From the NCBI RefSeq assembly GCF_002157145.1, contig NZ_CP021361.1, positions 2,535,001-2,599,000 of the forward strand: DNA of 64,000 nt, written 5' to 3'. Under the pieces are notes generated by a model, which was given only the letters and a program-made list of their open reading frames with translations, did not search any database and had not been told where the DNA came from. The number at the start of each line of letters is the position of its first letter. Positions within the stretch are counted from its first letter, which is position 1. A program made the position numbers and the translations under genes. This DNA comes from Acidovorax carolinensis. Its GTDB lineage: Bacteria; Pseudomonadota; Gammaproteobacteria; Burkholderiales; Burkholderiaceae_C. Shown here one piece after another: positions 9,059 through 17,276 of the stretch.

Positions 9059-9707
9059 CGAGTTCTCCAATCAGCATCACTTTGGGCTTGGCCAGCAGCT
9101 CTTGCACAAAGGGGTTGCCTTCGGCTTGCTTGCGCATCCATTCGGCGGTGGTCATCACCTTGGGGTTGATCTCGCGGCCCAACTGGGTTTGGGCGGCGTG
9201 GGTGGCCTCCACCACCTGGGCAAAGCTGGCACTGCCCACCACCAGCACATCCACATCGCTGCCTGCATGGGCGCTGCCGTTGGCCATGGAGCCAAACACA
9301 AAAGCCAACGTAACCTGGTCGCCCAGCGGTTGCAGGGCCTGGCGCAGCACGTCGGCCAGCCCCGTGGTTTTGCGGATGAGGGCTTGCAGTTCGGCAAAAA
9401 CGGGGTGGCCCTGGTTGGCCTGAAACTGCACCTGGTTGCCCACGCGCTCGCTGGTGAGCAGGCCGACGTGGCACAGCGCGTCCAGCTCTTTTTTCAGGGT
9501 GCCGGGGGCGGTCTGCGTCTGCCGGGCCAGCTCGCGCAGGTGCATTTTTTGGCCGGGCTGCATGAACAGCAGCGCCAGCACCTTGCGCCGGTACTGGTTG
9601 GGAAACAGCAGGTCAGACAGTGAGGTGTTTGTTTTCAAAGCAAGAACAATCGTTTTTAATTTGAAAACGTATTGTGCGCCAAACCGCCAGGGTCTGGACC
9701 CCGCCAT
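9051..9707 (-). CDS. Winged-helix / MNT-type nucleotidyltransferase domain protein
   Basis: Two parts are visible: an N-terminal winged helix-turn-helix (YRRKVLALLFMQPGQ, HLRELARQTQ, GTLKKELDAL) and a C-terminal minimal nucleotidyltransferase domain with FGSMANGSAHAGSDVDVLVVG, i.e. the GS..(11)..D.D metal-binding signature. MNT proteins of this kind pair with HEPN proteins; known MNT antitoxins AMPylate the HEPN toxin. The start is uncertain: ATG 9707 follows mqsA by 16 bases, but homologues begin nearer TSLSDLL, which would need TTG 9638 inside a palindrome. Its partner is disrupted, so this half may now be orphaned. Confidence 0.8.
   Translation of the reverse strand: MAGSRPWRFGAQYVFKLKTIVLALKTNTSLSDLLFPNQYRRKVLALLFMQPGQKMHLRELARQTQTAPGTLKKELDALCHVGLLTSERVGNQVQFQANQGHPVFAELQALIRKTTGLADVLRQALQPLGDQVTLAFVFGSMANGSAHAGSDVDVLVVGSASFAQVVEATHAAQTQLGREINPKVMTTAEWMRKQAEGNPFVQELLAKPKVMLIGELDA
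9631..9668. promoter_or_regulatory. Palindrome at the MNT gene start
   Basis: GTTTTCAAA and TTTGAAAAC are exact inverted 9-mers, 20 bases apart, in an unusually A/T-rich patch. This is a candidate operator for the winged-helix protein encoded directly downstream. Confidence 0.5.
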
Positions 9708-9723
9708 GCCACGCACAACAGGT

Positions 9724-10122
9724 TTATGACCGCACCTCGGCCAGCAGCTCGGGGTGGCGGTCGAGCACCTTGAGCAGCTTGACCAGCGCCAGCGGGGGCC
9801 GGGTTTTGCCGGTTTCGTAGCGCGAGAAGGCGTTGACGCCGCCGCCAAATATTTCGGCGGCCTCGCGCTGGTCGAGCGCGAGCTTTTTGCGCACCTCGGT
9901 GATGTAGCCGGGGGCGACGAAGGCGGCGTTGACCTGCTGGGTGAAGGCACGCATCTCGCGCATGACGCGTTCGGTCTCGGCCGGGTCGAGCAAGGATTCA
10001 TCGCAGGCCGGGCAGAAGTCGCCTGTCACGGCGGGGATGACGGTGCTTTCACCCTTGTAGGTGTAGGTTTCATCGCGGGTATCGTGAATGAGTTCGGCTG
10101 CGCCGCAGACAGGACATTTCAT
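9724..10122 (-). CDS. mqsA: Antitoxin MqsA
   Basis: 132-residue antitoxin and transcriptional repressor. The N-terminal zinc domain has Cys3, Cys6, Cys37 and Cys40, the same positions as E. coli MqsA. The C-terminal HTH contains NAFSRYE, with Asn97 and Arg101 at the positions that contact DNA in E. coli. It lies one base downstream of mqsR, the toxin-first order typical of this module. It neutralises MqsR and should bind the palindrome at 10428. Confidence 0.95.
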   Translation of the reverse strand: MKCPVCGAAELIHDTRDETYTYKGESTVIPAVTGDFCPACDESLLDPAETERVMREMRAFTQQVNAAFVAPGYITEVRKKLALDQREAAEIFGGGVNAFSRYETGKTRPPLALVKLLKVLDRHPELLAEVRS

Positions 10123-10123
10123 G

Positions 10124-10420
10124 TCATAGCTCCTTGAAAGACACGATCAGCAGGTCATCGACCACGGTCAACTTGAGATAGACATCCCCCAGCGGCGAGC
10201 TGGTGCGGTACACGTCTTGCCAGATGGTGTGGTCGGCATGGGTGGTCATGCTTTTATAAAAGTCTGACGCCTGCAGCGCCGAAATCACGGTCAGCATGCC
10301 TTGGAAGTCGATGCCCATGGCCTCTGCCCCGGTGCGCGCTGAACGCGTCACGCGAAACTTGCCATCTTGCAGCAGGGCCTTGACGACGGTCAGCTTGCAA
10401 TGCGGTGTGCTCTTTTCCAT
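10124..10420 (-). CDS. mqsR: Toxin MqsR (mRNA interferase)
   Basis: 98-residue RelE-fold endoribonuclease that in E. coli cleaves mRNA at GCU. Strong motif conservation: EKSTPHCKL, SDFYKSMTTHADHTIWQDVY and VYLKLTVVDDLLIVSFKE are nearly the E. coli sequence. The length is the family norm. It starts 18 bases after the hsdM stop, so the toxin-antitoxin pair sits inside the type I restriction operon. Confidence 0.95.
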   Translation of the reverse strand: MEKSTPHCKLTVVKALLQDGKFRVTRSARTGAEAMGIDFQGMLTVISALQASDFYKSMTTHADHTIWQDVYRTSSPLGDVYLKLTVVDDLLIVSFKEL

Positions 10421-10427
10421 GAATTTT

Positions 10428-10440
10428 AACCTACTTGGTT
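10428..10440. promoter_or_regulatory. Candidate MqsA operator
   Basis: AACCTACTTGGTT upstream of mqsR matches the AACCT-spacer-AGGTT architecture bound by MqsA, with one half-site base different. It overlaps the hsdM stop codon, which implies an internal promoter for mqsRA. Confidence 0.55.
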
Positions 10441-11905
10441 ATTTTTCACCCAATGACTGCGCCAGAATGCCCTTGAGCTCGTCGCGCAGCGCCTGGGCCT
10501 CGGCCTGGAGGCGGGCGTAGTCGGCCAGCAGCACCTCGGGGTCGTGGCTGGTTTGCTCGCCGATGTGGGGGTTTTTCTGGTCGAGGTTCCAGTTGGCGGC
10601 CTTGATCTGCTCGATACCCACCTTCCAGGCGCGTTCGTTTTCCACGCGGGCGGCAAAGCCATCCTGCTCGGTGCCCCACCAGGCTTTCTCGGCGTCGAAC
10701 TCTTCGATGCGGATGGGCTTGGTCTTGTTGTAGTTCTTCACGCCCGGCGGGTAGGGGTGCTCGTAATACCAGACATGCTGCGTGGGCTGGCCTTTGGTGA
10801 AGAACAGCAGGTTGGTCTTGATGCCGGTGTAGGGGGCAAACACGCCGTTGGGCAGGCGCACGATGGTGTGCAGGTTGCACTCTTGCAGCAGCTGCTCTTT
10901 GATGCGGCTTTTGACGCCTTCGCCAAACAGCGTGCCGTCGGGCAGCACCAGGGCGGCGCGGCCGTTGGTTTTGAGGATGTGCTTGATGAGCACCAGAAAC
11001 AAATCAGCCGTTTCCTTGGTGCGCACGTCGGCGGGGTAGCCTTGTTCGATGCCGGGCTCTTCCACGCCGCCAAAGGGCGGGTTGGTGAGCACCACGTCCA
11101 CGCGGTCGGCCTGGGTGTAATCGCGCAGGGGGCGCACCAGGGTGTTGTCGTGGCGGATGTTGCTGGGCACCTCGATGCCGTGCAGCAGCAGGTTGGTGAC
11201 GCAGAGCATGTGGGGCATCTGCTTTTTCTCGACGCCGCGAATGCTGTTTTGCAGCACGGCCTCTTGGTCGGCGTTGTGCACCTGCTTGCGCAAATGCTCG
11301 ATGGCGCAGACGAGAAAGCCGCCGGTGCCCGTGGCCGGGTCGAGCACCACCTCGCCGAGCTGCGGGTTGACCATGTCCACCATGAACTGGGTGACGGCGC
11401 GGGGGGTGTAGAACTCGCCCGCGTTGCCGGCGCTTTGCAAATCCTTGAGGATTTTTTCGTACAGGTCGTTGAACTGGTGGCGCTCGGCCTGGCGGTTGAA
11501 GTCGATGGCGTTGAGCTTGTTGACCACCTGGCGCAGCAGATGGCCGCTTTTCATGTAGTTGTAGGCGTCTTCGAACACGCCGCGCACCACGTAGCCACGC
11601 GGGTTGCGCGCGGGGTCGGCGCTGAGGCTTTTGAGGGTGGCAAAGAGCTGGTTGTCGACAAAGTCGAGCAGCGCCTCGCCGGTGATGCCTTCGGGGTTGG
11701 CCGCCCAGGCACGCCAGCGCATGGCCTCGGGGATGGGGCTGTGGTAGTGGTCGCGGGTGAGTTCGAGCTCTTCTTCAAGCGCGTCAAACACCTTCAAAAA
11801 CAGCAGCCAGGTGAGCTGGCTGATGCGCTGGGCATCGCCATCGACGCCGCTGTCCTGGCGCATGATGTCCTGGATGGATTTGATGACGGGGGTGAGGTTG
11901 GACAT
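10439..11905 (-). CDS. hsdM: Type I restriction-modification methyltransferase subunit HsdM
   Basis: N6-adenine DNA methyltransferase; with HsdS it forms the methylase, with HsdR the restriction complex. 488 residues. The helical HsdM N-terminal domain is followed by AGEFYTPR, SAM-binding motif I DPATGTGGFL (about residues 189-198) and catalytic motif IV NPPF (275-278). ATG 11905 begins MSNLTPVIKSIQDIMRQ, a normal HsdM start. It lies downstream of the ATPase gene, with one dispersed repeat between them. Confidence 0.95.
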   Translation of the reverse strand: MSNLTPVIKSIQDIMRQDSGVDGDAQRISQLTWLLFLKVFDALEEELELTRDHYHSPIPEAMRWRAWAANPEGITGEALLDFVDNQLFATLKSLSADPARNPRGYVVRGVFEDAYNYMKSGHLLRQVVNKLNAIDFNRQAERHQFNDLYEKILKDLQSAGNAGEFYTPRAVTQFMVDMVNPQLGEVVLDPATGTGGFLVCAIEHLRKQVHNADQEAVLQNSIRGVEKKQMPHMLCVTNLLLHGIEVPSNIRHDNTLVRPLRDYTQADRVDVVLTNPPFGGVEEPGIEQGYPADVRTKETADLFLVLIKHILKTNGRAALVLPDGTLFGEGVKSRIKEQLLQECNLHTIVRLPNGVFAPYTGIKTNLLFFTKGQPTQHVWYYEHPYPPGVKNYNKTKPIRIEEFDAEKAWWGTEQDGFAARVENERAWKVGIEQIKAANWNLDQKNPHIGEQTSHDPEVLLADYARLQAEAQALRDELKGILAQSLGEK

Positions 11906-11921
11906 GGGTTGAAGTATTTAA

Positions 11922-11975
11922 ACAAAAATAGGCGCTAGCGCTTATAGAGTAAGCGCGAGCAGCTATCAAAAAAAG
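11922..11975. repeat. Dispersed short inverted repeat, copy 2
   Basis: GCGCTAGCGCTTATAGAGTA followed by AGCGCGAGCAGCTATC, between the AAA+ ATPase gene and hsdM. Its presence suggests this junction has existed in the host for some time. Confidence 0.7.
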
Positions 11976-12004
11976 AGTGGTTGACGGCGCTGGCAGGGAT
12001 GGAC

Positions 12005-13186
12005 TTATTCATCCAGCCAATCCAGCTGCGGGCCTGCCGGTGGCCAGGTTCCAGCCTGCACGCGCTGCGCATACCAACGCAGCATGGCGGCGTCTTCGAC
12101 GGCGTATTCACTGCGGGCGGATTTCCAGACCAGGCTGGGCTGGTGGGCACGCAGGCCCTCCAGGGCTTTTTGCGCCTTGGCCACGGTGACTTTGTCGCCT
12201 GTTTTTTCGGCGTAAAACTGCAAGGCATCGGCGTCGTAGGGGCGAAACCGGGTGCCCAGTTCCAGCATGCGCCACAGCACGGCTTGCTCCAATGGGCGCA
12301 GGGCGGTGTAGTCGCTCTCCATTTGTGCTTCATCGCTGCGCTGCTGCTCGGCCGCCTTGGCCAGCATGGCGTCTTCAAACCGGCCCGTGTGCGTGGCCAG
12401 GGGGCTGAGCACCTGGCCCAGGGCTTCCATGAAAAATTGCGGGCGCTGGCCAAAAAGGGCAAATGCCTCTGCCAAGGTGGCTTGGTTGACCTCGCCCAGG
12501 TCGGGCCGTTGGCGGGTGATGAGGTGGGCGATGTGGGCCACAAAATCCGGCCCCAGTTCCGGCATGCGCTGGATTTGCGAGCCGTAAAACGGGGCGGCGT
12601 TGGTGTTGACAAGGCGCAGCAGCTTGTCGCGGTCAGAGCCCGACATCACCAGCATGAGCTGGGCGTGGCCAGGCCGGTTGAGCTGGTCGCGGGCTGACTT
12701 GAGGGCCGCCATGGCGGTTTCGCCCGCTTCGCTGGTGAGGGCGTGCTGAGCCTCATCGATGATCAGTGCCACGGGGTTTTTGGCGGCCTCGACCAGGGCG
12801 CGCAAGGCATCGGCCAGTGTGCTGCCGTCGGTACGGCCAATTTTGGCGGTGTCGATCTTGATGCCGCCCACACTGATGCTTTCCAGCCCAGCGGAGCGGG
12901 CGGCTTTGGCCACCACACCGAGCTGCTTCAATAGCGCACGGCCTACGGCTTCAGCAATCAGACTGCCGGGGTCGCGCTTTTGGTCGGCCCACAAGTCCAC
13001 GTACACCACCACCACCTGGCGCCGCGCCAGCTCGGGCATGAGGTCGGACTGCAAAAACGTGGATTTGCCCGTGCGCCGTGGCGCTGCAAGGAACAGGCCG
13101 TTGGGTGCATCACTGAAGGCGGCTTTACCTTGCAGGGCGTCTGCCAGCGCGGCGGCTAGCTGGGTGCGTGGGTAGTAGAGCATCAA
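12005..13186 (-). CDS. AAA+ / Orc-like ATPase of unknown function inside the type I RM locus
   Basis: 393-residue P-loop ATPase. Walker A is APRRTGKST (residues 35-43) and Walker B is ALIIDEAQ with Asp144-Glu145; a sensor-like LMLVMSGSDRD follows. The C-terminal third looks like a winged-helix region. No membrane segment or nuclease motif is visible. Such single-domain ATPases are widespread next to mobile and defence genes but have no assigned role. Position between hsdR and hsdM, same strand, suggests co-regulation with restriction. It begins 57 bases after the hsdR stop behind its own AT-rich leader. Confidence 0.75.
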   Translation of the reverse strand: MMLYYPRTQLAAALADALQGKAAFSDAPNGLFLAAPRRTGKSTFLQSDLMPELARRQVVVVYVDLWADQKRDPGSLIAEAVGRALLKQLGVVAKAARSAGLESISVGGIKIDTAKIGRTDGSTLADALRALVEAAKNPVALIIDEAQHALTSEAGETAMAALKSARDQLNRPGHAQLMLVMSGSDRDKLLRLVNTNAAPFYGSQIQRMPELGPDFVAHIAHLITRQRPDLGEVNQATLAEAFALFGQRPQFFMEALGQVLSPLATHTGRFEDAMLAKAAEQQRSDEAQMESDYTALRPLEQAVLWRMLELGTRFRPYDADALQFYAEKTGDKVTVAKAQKALEGLRAHQPSLVWKSARSEYAVEDAAMLRWYAQRVQAGTWPPAGPQLDWLDE

Positions 13187-13243
13187 CTATCTTTAAATAT
13201 CAATTTTTGAATATTTTATCTTTTTTAAGATAATTAAAGATAT
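13187..13243 (-). promoter_or_regulatory. AT-rich leader between hsdR and the ATPase gene
   Basis: 57 bases, strikingly A/T-rich against GC-rich surroundings. It holds the hairpin TATCTTTTTTAAGATA (13217-13232) and a TAAAAT that could be a -10 box for the ATPase gene, with nearby copies of AAAGATATT/ATCTTTAAATAT. Either an internal promoter or a hsdR terminator. Confidence 0.45.
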
Positions 13244-15745
13244 TCAAGGTGGCGTACCTTGCGATGGCGCGTACAGCTCCCGCTGTAGCGCTTGCAGGGC
13301 GCCCAGGTACTGCGGGCGGCCGCCAAAGCTGCGCACCAGCTCCACGGGGCTGCCCAGGTCGGTGAAGGGCTGGAGCTTGAAGATGTCGTTGCTCTCGATG
13401 GTGGCAATGCCCTCATCGGCGTATTTGTCGAGCAATGCTTCCAGCACCTTGCGGGCCACGGGGCCGTATTGGGTGAAGACGTTGCGCTTTTGCACGCGGC
13501 GGGCGCGCTCGCTGCGGGTGAGCGGGGGCTGGTCGTAGGCCACATGCAGCAGCAGATCGAACGGGTCGAGGTCCACCATGCCCGTGTGTGCCACCTCGTC
13601 GGCCAGGGCTTCCAACAATACGCCCTGCCCTTCGAGCTCTTGCAGCAGGGCGGCCTTGCGGTCGGCCTGTTGCCAGGCCTGCAGGAACTGGTCGAGCGAG
13701 TCGAAGCGCTTGCGCAGGTTGATGCGGGTGTAGTCGCGCAGGCTTTCGGTGATGAGCTTGCCCTCAGCGTTGAGGTACTGCACGCGCTCGCGGGCAATCA
13801 TCACGGTGACGTTGTTGCCGAGGATGTATTTTTTGGGGCCATCACCCGCGCCGCTGCCGCCCGCGAAGGGCCCCAGGGGTTGGAGTGCGCCTGGGGGCTG
13901 GCCTTCTACGGGCTCAGGCTGAACGGGGTGGTCGGGATCGAATGGATGGGGTGAGCCGAGAGGCTCGGGCGGCGCCACGGGCTCGCCTGCGCCGGGTTCG
14001 TAGATTTGCACGGGCTCGCCGTCAAAGTCTTTGTCGGCAAACAGTTCGGTGGCGCGCTTGAAGTCGAGAATGGTGAACCAGGTTTTGCCCAGGTCTTCGC
14101 GCAGGCGGGTGCCCCGGCCAATGATCTGCTTGAACAGCGTCATCGACTTGATGCCCTGGTCCACCACGATGAGCTTGCAGGTTTGCGCATCGACCCCGGT
14201 GCTCATGAGCTTGGAGGTGGTGGCAATGACGGGGTAGGTTTTCTCGGGGTCGATGAAGTTGTCGAGCTCCAGCTTGCCCTCGGCGTTGTCGCCGGTGATC
14301 TGCACCACGTATTTGGGCTGGGTGGCGCACAGGTCGGCGTTGGCGTTGCTGAGCGCCTGGCGCATGCGTGCGGCGTGGTCGATGTCTTCGCAAAACACGA
14401 TGGTCTTGGCGTAGCGGTCGGTGGCCTTCAAATATTCGGTGATCTTGGCGGCCACGGCCACGTCGCGCTGCTCCAGCACCAGCTTGCGGTTCATGTCGGC
14501 GCCGGTGTAGATGCGGTCTTCGATGGCGTGGCCATGCTTGTCGGTCATGCCCGCCGTGGGGCGCCAGCCGAAGGTGTCTTTGTCCAGATCGACGCGGATG
14601 ACTTTGTACGGTGCCAGGTAGCCGTCTTCGATGCCTTGCTTCAAGCTGTAGGTGTAGACGGGCTCGCCGAAATAGTCAGTGTTGGAGACGTCTTTGGTCT
14701 CTTTGGGCGTGGCCGTGAGACCGATTTGCGTGGCGCTGGCAAAGTAGGTGAGGATGTCGCGCCAGGCGGAGTCTTCGGCCGCGCTTCCCCGGTGGCATTC
14801 GTCCACGACGATGAGGTCGAAAAAATCGGGGCTGAACTGCTTGTAGATGTTGCGCTCTTCCTCGGTGCCCGTGACGGCCTGGTAGAGCGAGAGGTAAATC
14901 TCAAAGGCTGTGTCCACCTTTTTGGTGGTTTTGTTCACAGCCAACGGAATTTGCTCTACCTCGGTCTGACCCTGTGCATTGATGCGTTCCACGCCTTTGC
15001 CATTGGGGCTGAGCTTGGCCATGGCGCCCTTGAAGGGGCGAAAGTCGTTGACCATGGTCTGGTCGATGAGGATGTTGCGGTCCGCCAGGAACAGGATGCG
15101 TTTTTTGGCGCCGCTCTTCCACAGGCGCCAGATGATCTGGAAGGCGGTGTAGGTCTTGCCGGTGCCGGTGGCCATGACCAGCAGCACGCGGTTTTGCCCG
15201 GCGGCGATGGCCTCGACCGCGCGGTTCACGGCGCCCAGCTGGTAGTAGCGCGGGGTTTTGTGCGGGGCGTAGTCAAACCCGGCCACGCGGCTTTGCTCGG
15301 CGGACCAGCCCTTCCAGGCGCAGTAGCGGCGCCACAGCTCTTGCGGCGAGGGGAATTCTTCGAGGGTGAGGTTTTGCTCCAGCACGCCGGTGGCCAGGGT
15401 GGCGTCGCGGAACACGAAACCGTCGCCGTTGCTGGCGAAGCTGAACGGCACATCAAGCAACTGCGCGTATTGCAGGGCCTGCCCCATGCCGGCACCGACA
15501 GCCTGCCGGTTGTCCTTGGCCTCGACCACGGCGAGCGGAATGTTGGCCTTGTAAAACAGCGCGTAGTCGGCCCGCAGCACCGTGCTCTTGTCGCGGTAGG
15601 CCTTGTTGCCGCGCACCACCACACGCCCGGCGCGCAAGGGGTATTCACGGAAGATCTGGTCCTGGCCGCTCCATCCCGCGTCCACCATGGCGGGCCGGAT
15701 GAATTTGTCGCAGATGTCGCTTTCGGAGAGGTTGGTCTTGTCCAT
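13244..15745 (-). CDS. hsdR: Type I restriction endonuclease subunit HsdR
   Basis: ATP-dependent translocase and endonuclease of the type I system. The N-terminal nuclease domain shows Asp60 in RADYALFY and Glu76-Ala-Lys78 in VVEAKD (PD-ExK pattern, numbered from ATG 15745). Helicase motifs: Walker A ATGTGKT near 192-198, DECH near 315-318, TATPK near 350. ATG 15745 (MDKTNLSES) is preferred over a TTG nine codons upstream. About 833 residues, in the range of the shorter HsdR type. A Pro-rich linker near residue 610 separates the motor core from the C-terminal domain. First gene of the locus. Confidence 0.93.
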   Translation of the reverse strand: MDKTNLSESDICDKFIRPAMVDAGWSGQDQIFREYPLRAGRVVVRGNKAYRDKSTVLRADYALFYKANIPLAVVEAKDNRQAVGAGMGQALQYAQLLDVPFSFASNGDGFVFRDATLATGVLEQNLTLEEFPSPQELWRRYCAWKGWSAEQSRVAGFDYAPHKTPRYYQLGAVNRAVEAIAAGQNRVLLVMATGTGKTYTAFQIIWRLWKSGAKKRILFLADRNILIDQTMVNDFRPFKGAMAKLSPNGKGVERINAQGQTEVEQIPLAVNKTTKKVDTAFEIYLSLYQAVTGTEEERNIYKQFSPDFFDLIVVDECHRGSAAEDSAWRDILTYFASATQIGLTATPKETKDVSNTDYFGEPVYTYSLKQGIEDGYLAPYKVIRVDLDKDTFGWRPTAGMTDKHGHAIEDRIYTGADMNRKLVLEQRDVAVAAKITEYLKATDRYAKTIVFCEDIDHAARMRQALSNANADLCATQPKYVVQITGDNAEGKLELDNFIDPEKTYPVIATTSKLMSTGVDAQTCKLIVVDQGIKSMTLFKQIIGRGTRLREDLGKTWFTILDFKRATELFADKDFDGEPVQIYEPGAGEPVAPPEPLGSPHPFDPDHPVQPEPVEGQPPGALQPLGPFAGGSGAGDGPKKYILGNNVTVMIARERVQYLNAEGKLITESLRDYTRINLRKRFDSLDQFLQAWQQADRKAALLQELEGQGVLLEALADEVAHTGMVDLDPFDLLLHVAYDQPPLTRSERARRVQKRNVFTQYGPVARKVLEALLDKYADEGIATIESNDIFKLQPFTDLGSPVELVRSFGGRPQYLGALQALQRELYAPSQGTPP

Positions 15746-16081
15746 TCGGCAGTGCGCACTAACCTCGGGCAAGCAAGGGTGGCGGGTAGTTGTTACCGAA
15801 TACTACCGCCACCGCGTGGCGCGCCGAAGATTCATGCCCCGCCGGGGCAGCCCTGCCGTGTCGTGCTGCCAGTCACAGCCAAAGCAATCGGGCGCCACCC
15901 GACCCGAGCGCAGCGATTGCTTCGGGCCTGCGCCAGTCGATTTCTTTGCAGTGCCACGCCCGTGCGTGCGCCGGTTTCATGGGGGCGCGTGGCGCATATG
16001 CACGGCCCTCAGCGCGGAGTATTGCGAATAATTCGCGTTTGCTTTACTATCTGACATTTCCAACCTCCAGAGATGTACTCC
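15746..16081. other. Intergenic stretch between hsdR and the binding-protein gene
   Basis: About 330 bases between divergent genes with no coding signal I trust. It has the inverted pair AGCAATCG / CGATTGCT (near 15880 and 15917), and the palindrome described at 16024. Promoters for both flanking genes must lie here. Confidence 0.5.
16024..16036. promoter_or_regulatory. Fur-like palindrome upstream of the iron binding-protein gene
   Basis: GCGAATAATTCGC is a perfect inverted repeat around a central A, 45 bases before the start codon. The AATAATT core resembles a Fur box, but the GC ends do not; a guess supported mainly by the iron-uptake gene downstream. Confidence 0.35.
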
Positions 16082-17134
16082 ATGTCGAAGACCGTCAAAG
16101 CCCTGCTCACCGCCTGTGCCCTGGCCGCTGCTGCTGGTGCCGCCATCGCCCAGGAACAGGTGGTCAACCTCTACTCGGCGCGCCACTATTCCACCGATGA
16201 AGCCCTGTACACCGGCTTTACCAAGGCCACGGGCATCAAGATCAACCGGGTGGATGCGGACGACGCGGGCATTCTGGCGCGGCTGAAGGCGGAAGGCGCG
16301 GCCTCGCCTGCGGATGTGATCCTGCTGGTGGATGCAGCCCGGCTCTACCGGGGGGAAATGGACGGCCTGTTCCAGCCGATTCGCTCCAAAGTGCTGGAAG
16401 ACGCCATCCCCACCAATCTGCGCAGTCTGCCGGCTGCCGATGGTGGCATCTCGTGGTTTGGCCTGTCTACCCGCGCACGACTGATCGTGTTCAACAAGGT
16501 CAAGGTGCAAAAGAGCGATGTGGATACCTACGAAGAACTTGCCGACCCCAAGAACAAGGGCAAGCTGTGCATTCGCTCGGGCTCGCACCCCTACAACCTG
16601 AGCCTGTTTGGCGCCGTGACCGAGCACCTTGGCGAACAGAAGGCCGAAGCCTGGCTCAAAGGCATGGTGGCCAACCTCGCCCGCGCCCCCAAGGGTGGCG
16701 ACACCGACCAGATCAAGGCCGTGGCCGCTGGTGAATGCGACATTGCCGTCACCAACAGCTATTACCTGGCGCGCCTGATGCGCTCCACCAAGCCCGAAGA
16801 TGTGGCCGTGGTCAACAAGGTGGGCGTGGTGTTTCCCAACCAGCAGTCGTGGGGCACGCACATGAACATTGCCGGCGGCGCCGTGGCCCGCCATGCCAAG
16901 AACCAGGCCAACGCCGTGAAGTTTCTTGAATACCTGGCCAGCCCGGAAGCGCAGAATTATTTTGCCAATGGCAACAATGAATGGCCTGCGGTCAAGGGCC
17001 TGAACATCGACAACCCCGCGCTCAAGGCCATGACGCAGGGCCAGCCCTTCAAGAGCGAAACCATTCCGATCAGCGCTGTGGGCGCCAACATCACCAAGGT
17101 GCAGCAGATTCTGGACCGCGTGGGCTTTCAATAA
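16082..17134 (+). CDS. Fe(3+) ABC transporter periplasmic substrate-binding protein (FutA/FbpA type)
   Basis: Periplasmic ferric-iron binding protein. It has an N-terminal signal peptide (hydrophobic Ala/Leu run ending AAIAQEQ) and the family start NLYSARHYSTDEALYTGFTK. Tyrosine-rich segments such as NSYYLARLM fit metal ligands of the FbpA fold. ATG 16082 has AGAG nine bases upstream; an ATG three codons earlier (16073) is possible. About 350 residues, normal length. No permease or ATPase gene is adjacent, so it must share a transporter encoded elsewhere. A strong terminator follows. Confidence 0.85.
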   Translation: MSKTVKALLTACALAAAAGAAIAQEQVVNLYSARHYSTDEALYTGFTKATGIKINRVDADDAGILARLKAEGAASPADVILLVDAARLYRGEMDGLFQPIRSKVLEDAIPTNLRSLPAADGGISWFGLSTRARLIVFNKVKVQKSDVDTYEELADPKNKGKLCIRSGSHPYNLSLFGAVTEHLGEQKAEAWLKGMVANLARAPKGGDTDQIKAVAAGECDIAVTNSYYLARLMRSTKPEDVAVVNKVGVVFPNQQSWGTHMNIAGGAVARHAKNQANAVKFLEYLASPEAQNYFANGNNEWPAVKGLNIDNPALKAMTQGQPFKSETIPISAVGANITKVQQILDRVGFQ

Positions 17135-17180
17135 ATCGGCCCCTGCGAACGCCCCCTCTTTTTGAGGGGAATTCGAATCC

Positions 17181-17207
17181 TGCCCGGCACTGCCCGGGCA
17201 TTTTTTT
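17181..17207 (+). terminator. Rho-independent terminator after the binding-protein gene
   Basis: TGCCCGG..CCGGGCA stem with a six-base loop, then seven T. Confidence 0.85.
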
Positions 17208-17238
17208 GCCCGTCTGGGCGCGCATCCTTGGGTGATAA

Positions 17239-17254
17239 TTGACGTTAACGTCAA
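17239..17254. promoter_or_regulatory. Perfect 16-bp palindrome, LiuR-like operator
   Basis: TTGACGTTAACGTCAA is exactly self-complementary and lies 22 bases before the SDR start codon. It resembles the sites of the MerR-family regulator LiuR, which controls branched-chain amino-acid and fatty-acid catabolism genes in proteobacteria. The regulator gene is not in this window. Confidence 0.6.
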
Positions 17255-17276
17255 CGTCATTCACTGGAGACAGAAC

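Noticed and set aside
10544-11938. 464-codon plus-strand ORF opposite hsdM
   Set aside because: Shadow of hsdM; no motifs, and hsdM motifs are complete on the other strand.
5650-15745. tRNA-Arg as att site for the type I restriction locus
   Set aside because: No direct repeat of the tRNA 3' end and no integrase found near the locus; left as a suspicion only.
14006-16054. 682-codon plus-strand ORF opposite hsdR
   Set aside because: Shadow frame with biased composition; HsdR motifs fix the coding strand.
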